Shown in pieces: positions 60,646-64,000 of a DNA stretch of 64,000 nt. Under the pieces are notes generated by a model. That model was not told the origin of the DNA and searched no databases. It saw nothing but the letters and a program-made list of their open reading frames with translations. The position numbers and the translations under genes were made by a program. How positions within the stretch are numbered: position 1 is the stretch's first letter; the number at the start of each line of letters is the position of its first letter. The stretch is from Niameybacter massiliensis. GTDB lineage: Bacteria; Bacillota; Clostridia; Lachnospirales; Cellulosilyticaceae. The DNA is taken from the NCBI RefSeq assembly GCF_001282685.1, contig NZ_LN875035.1, forward strand, positions 2,280,001 to 2,344,000. The letters run 5' to 3'.

Positions 60646-61818
60646 TTAGTCCATATATTGCAAAACTTCAAATTTCTTAAATTCTCCATTTACCACATTC
60701 TCACTCGGTTCACAATCAAATATAAGCTTATGATTATTCTTAAGATGAATTTTATTAGCCGTAATGCCCCCCTTGAAAATAGTCTGATTCGGATTACCAT
60801 TCCACTGCAGTATCACATTTCCTTTAGGATTATAAATCTCTAAATTTTTGGTTACACCCGAAATATTTTGTATAGTTATTGTAATATTGTCTTGATCTGT
60901 AAAAATTTTATTTGGCAAGCTACTACTGCTATCATAAATTGTGTCTGTAGTTACTTTTACTATTTCAGCTGTATCACCCCCATACGTTGTTACCCATGAA
61001 GGTGCTTCTATTCCATCAACCTGATCTATCGCTTCCGTTACCCAACCTGGCATATTCTGTTGCTTTTCAATAGTATTAGGATCACTCATTCCACTGCTTC
61101 CTACTACTTTATAGTCATAATCATCTAATGAAAACTTAATCGTTTTTATTTGACTATATCCTTGCATATGACAGTTATCAATTGTTATATCACCTTCAGA
61201 ATAAACCTCTTCTACATTAAACTTACATCTAATTCCCTCAACTAAAATACCTCCTAATGAAGCTATTTTATCCATATCAATATCTTGACCCGTTGCAGTA
61301 TCTTTAATTATAAGCTTATCTTTTGCAAAGATATTACCTTTGGTAAAGCCTGTAAAACTACCAACCGTTTCCACATAATTCCCACTAATCCCACTCACAT
61401 TACCAGATCGAACCCCTTGAATAATTACCGATTGACTGTCTTCTATTATTTTATTTGAATCATCCAGTTTGACATATGCCGTTATCTTAAATTGATCATT
61501 CCCTATTCCTTGGAGCGTTAACTGATTTTCCCATTTCCTATCGCTATTATCCTTTAGTTGAAATTTATCGCTTGTTATAAGTGTAAATGTATCATTAGGT
61601 AATAATTCTCTTGCCTGTTTCGGCTGATTTTTAAAATAATGCAAGAGTATCTCTAGCGCCGATTTAGCCATATTACTTGCTTGTTTCTTATCTACATACC
61701 TTATAGCATCTCTATGTGTAGCTGTTGTAATCGTCAATAATCCTGTTCCTAATAAAAGGACTACTGCAAATACAGTAATTACAACAAATAAGATATTTCC
61801 TTGTTGACTCCTTTTCAA
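60646..61818 (-). CDS. PilX-like/DUF-type pilus assembly protein
   Basis: A 390-residue protein with an N-terminal hydrophobic helix (about 9-31, ILFVVITVFAVVLLLGTGLL) after MKRSQQG. The segment ASNMAKSALEILLHYF resembles PilX N-terminal regions. The C-terminal part is beta-rich (KGNIFAKDKLIIKDTATGQD then GNVILQWNGNPN) and resembles the repetitive strands of bactofilin- or polymer-type beta structures. It is probably a large minor pilin-like tip component; the family is not certain. Confidence 0.7.
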   Translation of the reverse strand: MKRSQQGNILFVVITVFAVVLLLGTGLLTITTATHRDAIRYVDKKQASNMAKSALEILLHYFKNQPKQARELLPNDTFTLITSDKFQLKDNSDRKWENQLTLQGIGNDQFKITAYVKLDDSNKIIEDSQSVIIQGVRSGNVSGISGNYVETVGSFTGFTKGNIFAKDKLIIKDTATGQDIDMDKIASLGGILVEGIRCKFNVEEVYSEGDITIDNCHMQGYSQIKTIKFSLDDYDYKVVGSSGMSDPNTIEKQQNMPGWVTEAIDQVDGIEAPSWVTTYGGDTAEIVKVTTDTIYDSSSSLPNKIFTDQDNITITIQNISGVTKNLEIYNPKGNVILQWNGNPNQTIFKGGITANKIHLKNNHKLIFDCEPSENVVNGEFKKFEVLQYMD

Positions 61819-61832
61819 ACTATCCCCTCTTT

Positions 61833-62165
61833 CTATGGTCTAGGCTCTACTTTAGTTGTTTTAAAGTTTTGATATAAATCCGGTACCGTATCTGTCTCTA
61901 CATTAATTTTTTCATTATAACCTTCAACACTTATTACCTTACCATTGCTAAAAGCAATCAAAAAAGAGGGCACTGATGACGTTGCTGTGTTTCCTTCTAA
62001 TAAGTCATTTGATATGTTAGTACTATTTTGTACAATATCTAAACTTCTACGGTTCATTAACAAATTAATTTGTAATAAACTTCCAAAAGCTATCAGTACC
62101 AACATAAATATCCCCATACTCACTAAAACTTCTACTAATGTGAAGCCTTTTTGGTCTTTATCCAT
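61833..62165 (-). CDS. Minor prepilin (PilV-like)
   Basis: About 110 residues from ATG 62165; the frame-compatible GTG at 62174 lies inside the AGGTGA ribosome binding site. Leader MDKDQKG, then FTLVEVLVSMGIFMLVLIAF with Glu at +5. The rest is a short globular region ending FKTTKVEPRP. It lies between the PilO-like and PilX-like genes, equivalent to the pilin in the second module. Confidence 0.85.
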   Translation of the reverse strand: MDKDQKGFTLVEVLVSMGIFMLVLIAFGSLLQINLLMNRRSLDIVQNSTNISNDLLEGNTATSSVPSFLIAFSNGKVISVEGYNEKINVETDTVPDLYQNFKTTKVEPRP

Positions 62166-62180
62166 TATTTTCACCTAACT

Positions 62181-62879
62181 TTAAAATTGATAATTTAACA
62201 CCCCATCATCTTCTTTATGAATACCATACAATACCATACTCAAGGTCACATCTCGTTCTTCATCTTTGTCAAAATTCTGCAAATCTAATCCTTGTAATAC
62301 TACATGTTTATCCATACTAGCCATATTGGTAGCAAACTGAATCAACTGACTTTTTGTCCCTTTAACATTAAGTTGAATAGGCATTTGTACTACTGCATCT
62401 TTTCCGTCTCCATTCATCCCTTGAACCTGTTCTATACTTGGGTCTTCTGTAGTTGTTGAGTTTACCATGTTGTGATAAAAATCACCTATAGGATAAGACT
62501 GATTATTATTTTCTATACTATACGGGCTAACAGCACTGATGTTTTTTCCTCCTATCGCCAGAGATTGTACTTGCAAATTGGCTTGTTGAGCAACTTTTAC
62601 CGCCCATTTATGCAGATACTCTGTCTCTACAACTGTAAAAAATGGCTCCGTTGCAATCATTGTCTCTTCAAGTACCTTTTCTACTTCTTCATCAATGGTA
62701 TTAAGCTTACTTAGACGCATTTGTACCTCATGCTGATTTTGTTCTGCTTGTTCTAACTGAACTTTCAAATCACTATTTTTTTCAAGTATCGGAAGTAGAA
62801 CAAATCTTAAGCAAACAACACATACAGTCACCAATGCTAATACAAACAAAAGATTCTTCTCTTTATTGGATAGCTGCAT
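62181..62879 (-). CDS. PilO-like pilus alignment protein
   Basis: About 232 residues from ATG 62879 (AGGAGG eight bases upstream; the GTG at 62888 lies inside that site). One transmembrane helix (about 11-29, LLFVLALVTVCVVCLRFVLL), a coiled coil (about 30-75) and a ferredoxin-like C-terminal domain, the PilO architecture. It overlaps the PilN-like gene by 17 bases. It corresponds to the second copy at 53103-53675 by position. Confidence 0.8.
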   Translation of the reverse strand: MQLSNKEKNLLFVLALVTVCVVCLRFVLLPILEKNSDLKVQLEQAEQNQHEVQMRLSKLNTIDEEVEKVLEETMIATEPFFTVVETEYLHKWAVKVAQQANLQVQSLAIGGKNISAVSPYSIENNNQSYPIGDFYHNMVNSTTTEDPSIEQVQGMNGDGKDAVVQMPIQLNVKGTKSQLIQFATNMASMDKHVVLQGLDLQNFDKDEERDVTLSMVLYGIHKEDDGVLNYQF

Positions 62880-63447
62880 CTTGCTCACCTCCTGGATTTA
62901 AAACGATTTGGATAGAGGTTGTATACTTACTTTCATTTTTTTGATAACCGCTATAATTGACACTAAAAACAGATTTCAAACTTCTCAGGTTATGTACATA
63001 CGTTGCTAACGTACTTTCTTGATCACTTGTACATTGTAATAGAATGTTCCCCCCACTTATTGAAAAACTGATAATACTTGTCCCATTCGGTAATAGAGAT
63101 GTCAGATTTGTAATTATCTCTCGATCTGGTTTGATAATTGTTGCAAGTTTTTGATTCGCAGTTTCTATTGCATTAAAGTATTCAACTGCATTATTCAAAA
63201 TGGCTTCCTTAGCAGCTATCTCTGCACTTTGTCTTGCTACATCTTCCGAAGTAATATAGGTATTAATATGATCTATATTGCTTTGTAAGTCTCCATTTAC
63301 TACTTGCATAATAGATGCAGTAACAATTGTCCCAATTACAATACTGGACACCGTTAAAATTTGCCCTATAGCCTTTTTTGAAATATTTTTAGCTCTTTTC
63401 TTTTCTTCCATATATCGTTCAAAAAAGTTAATATCTTTAATCAGCAT
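62863..63447 (-). CDS. PilN-like pilus assembly protein
   Basis: A 194-residue protein. MLIKDINFFERYMEEKKRAK resembles the PilM-binding N-terminus (D-I-N-F/L-x) of PilN. A transmembrane helix lies at about 30-50 (IGQILTVSSIVIGTIVTASI). A coiled coil and a fimbrial assembly (PilN) domain with SIISFSISGGNILLQCTSDQ follow. AAGGGGG precedes the ATG. The PilM gene ends 11 bases upstream. Confidence 0.85.
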   Translation of the reverse strand: MLIKDINFFERYMEEKKRAKNISKKAIGQILTVSSIVIGTIVTASIMQVVNGDLQSNIDHINTYITSEDVARQSAEIAAKEAILNNAVEYFNAIETANQKLATIIKPDREIITNLTSLLPNGTSIISFSISGGNILLQCTSDQESTLATYVHNLRSLKSVFSVNYSGYQKNESKYTTSIQIVLNPGGEQDAAIQ

Positions 63448-63458
63448 GCTTTTTCCCC

Positions 63459-64000
63459 CTAATCCAGTCTTATTAATGCTCCAACTGCATTGAGATACTG
63501 TGGTAATCTATCCATCTTACAAACTCGTGGATCCGCAATATCATCAATTTTTTCTACCGGTATATCCATATAAGACTGAATATATTCTGTAATACCTTTC
63601 ATATTTGCCATGGCCCCACTTAAATAAATATTACTTACTTGACTTACTTGCCCTTTAGTCCCCATACTCATATGAAACTGCATAACTCTTTGAAGCTGGT
63701 CTACAATGTTGGATAAATATAAAGTAATTGTATTCTCTAATACTGGATCTTCACTTAATGTCTTTGGTGATAAATCCAGTAATGAAAAATCGTGATTGAG
63801 CGCCCTTAATTTTCCTAATGATACAAGTGTCCGTTCATATTGTTCTGTATTAATCAACATACGCCTTGCAAAAACTCTTGTACGATCTCTGAACAAATAG
63901 GTATTCATATAACTATTACCTATGTCTGCAACAATAATATTTTTATAATCAATTTCATTACATGTTAAAACAAATTTATAGACTGCATTCTGATGAATAT
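63459..64000 (-). CDS. pilM: PilM-like pilus assembly ATPase, N-terminus beyond window
   Basis: The frame is open from the right edge of the window to a stop at 63459, about 180 residues, so the N-terminal part is missing here. IIVADIGNSYMNTYLF is the phosphate-binding type motif of actin-like PilM, and VSNIYLSGAMANMKGITEYI is the second ATPase motif. An ATG at 63908 exists internally but would skip the phosphate motif, so it is not the start. It heads the first PilM-N-O module. Confidence 0.85.
   Translation of the reverse strand, partial: IHQNAVYKFVLTCNEIDYKNIIVADIGNSYMNTYLFRDRTRVFARRMLINTEQYERTLVSLGKLRALNHDFSLLDLSPKTLSEDPVLENTITLYLSNIVDQLQRVMQFHMSMGTKGQVSQVSNIYLSGAMANMKGITEYIQSYMDIPVEKIDDIADPRVCKMDRLPQYLNAVGALIRLD

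Noticed and set aside
1-64000. CRISPR array or prophage
   Set aside because: No regularly spaced direct repeats and no phage structural, integrase or terminase genes were seen; the only tRNA is not flanked by an integrase.

Overview
The window looks like a chromosomal segment of a low-G+C, endospore-forming, anaerobic member of the Clostridia. The sequence evidence is a complete spoIIIAA-AH operon, spo0A and spoIVB, an iron-only hydrogenase-like protein, AT-rich intergenic DNA, strong AGGAGG-type ribosome binding sites and many U-run terminators. The gene content and order resemble Lachnospiraceae or Cellulosilyticum-type genomes; that placement is inference. Nearly all genes lie on the minus strand. 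The clear plus-strand exceptions are one tRNA-Pro gene and cfa.

Region 1 (1-6,010) holds a partial Eis-like acetyltransferase, a CarD regulator, a cold-shock protein with a structured leader, a DEAD-box RNA helicase that appears to start at AUU, a 73-aa unknown protein, and pyrE. Between the 73-aa gene and pyrE lies about 1 kb with no ORF. It is closed by a 14-bp perfect terminal inverted repeat (4286-4299 with 5232-5245) and contains a roughly 250-nt imperfect hairpin and internally repeated stem-loop motifs. I read it as a candidate large structured RNA or RNA-like element, and it is the best candidate here for something undescribed.

Region 2 (6,089-18,941) holds an unknown protein, a TIM-barrel amidohydrolase, a lipoprotein-like protein with an ABC-2 exporter, tRNA-Pro(GGG), and a Gld-type ABC system (ATPase, permease, GldG-like, DUF4340-like). 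Upstream of that system lie three TTGCCAC repeats at exact 11-bp spacing, beside an OmpR-type response regulator with no kinase next to it. An H-cluster protein and sfsA follow.

Region 3 (19,120-29,385) is accessory: a MATE exporter, cfa, a small-protein/lipoprotein pair, a radical SAM/SPASM-like protein beside an MntP-like membrane protein, a TetR regulator, a sensor kinase split by a frameshift, and an Amidohydro_3 hydrolase.

Region 4 (29,590-47,620) is conserved housekeeping and sporulation: spo0A, spoIVB, recN, argR, nadK, tlyA, dxs, a YuiD-like protein, ispA, xseB, xseA, nusB, an Asp23 protein, spoIIIAH to spoIIIAA, and efp. Genes are named here in ascending coordinate order; transcription runs the other way. 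This links isoprenoid precursor supply, DNA repair, arginine control and the mother-cell-to-forespore channel.

Region 5 (47,694-64,000) combines shikimate genes (aroQ, aroK, aroE), an Xaa-Pro peptidase and a YqeG-like phosphatase with a large type IV pilus locus: pilB, pilT, prepilin peptidase, a major pilin and several minor prepilins. The alignment module PilM-PilN-PilO-minor pilin-PilX-like occurs twice in the same order. No PilC-type platform protein lies inside the window; it may be just beyond 64,000.
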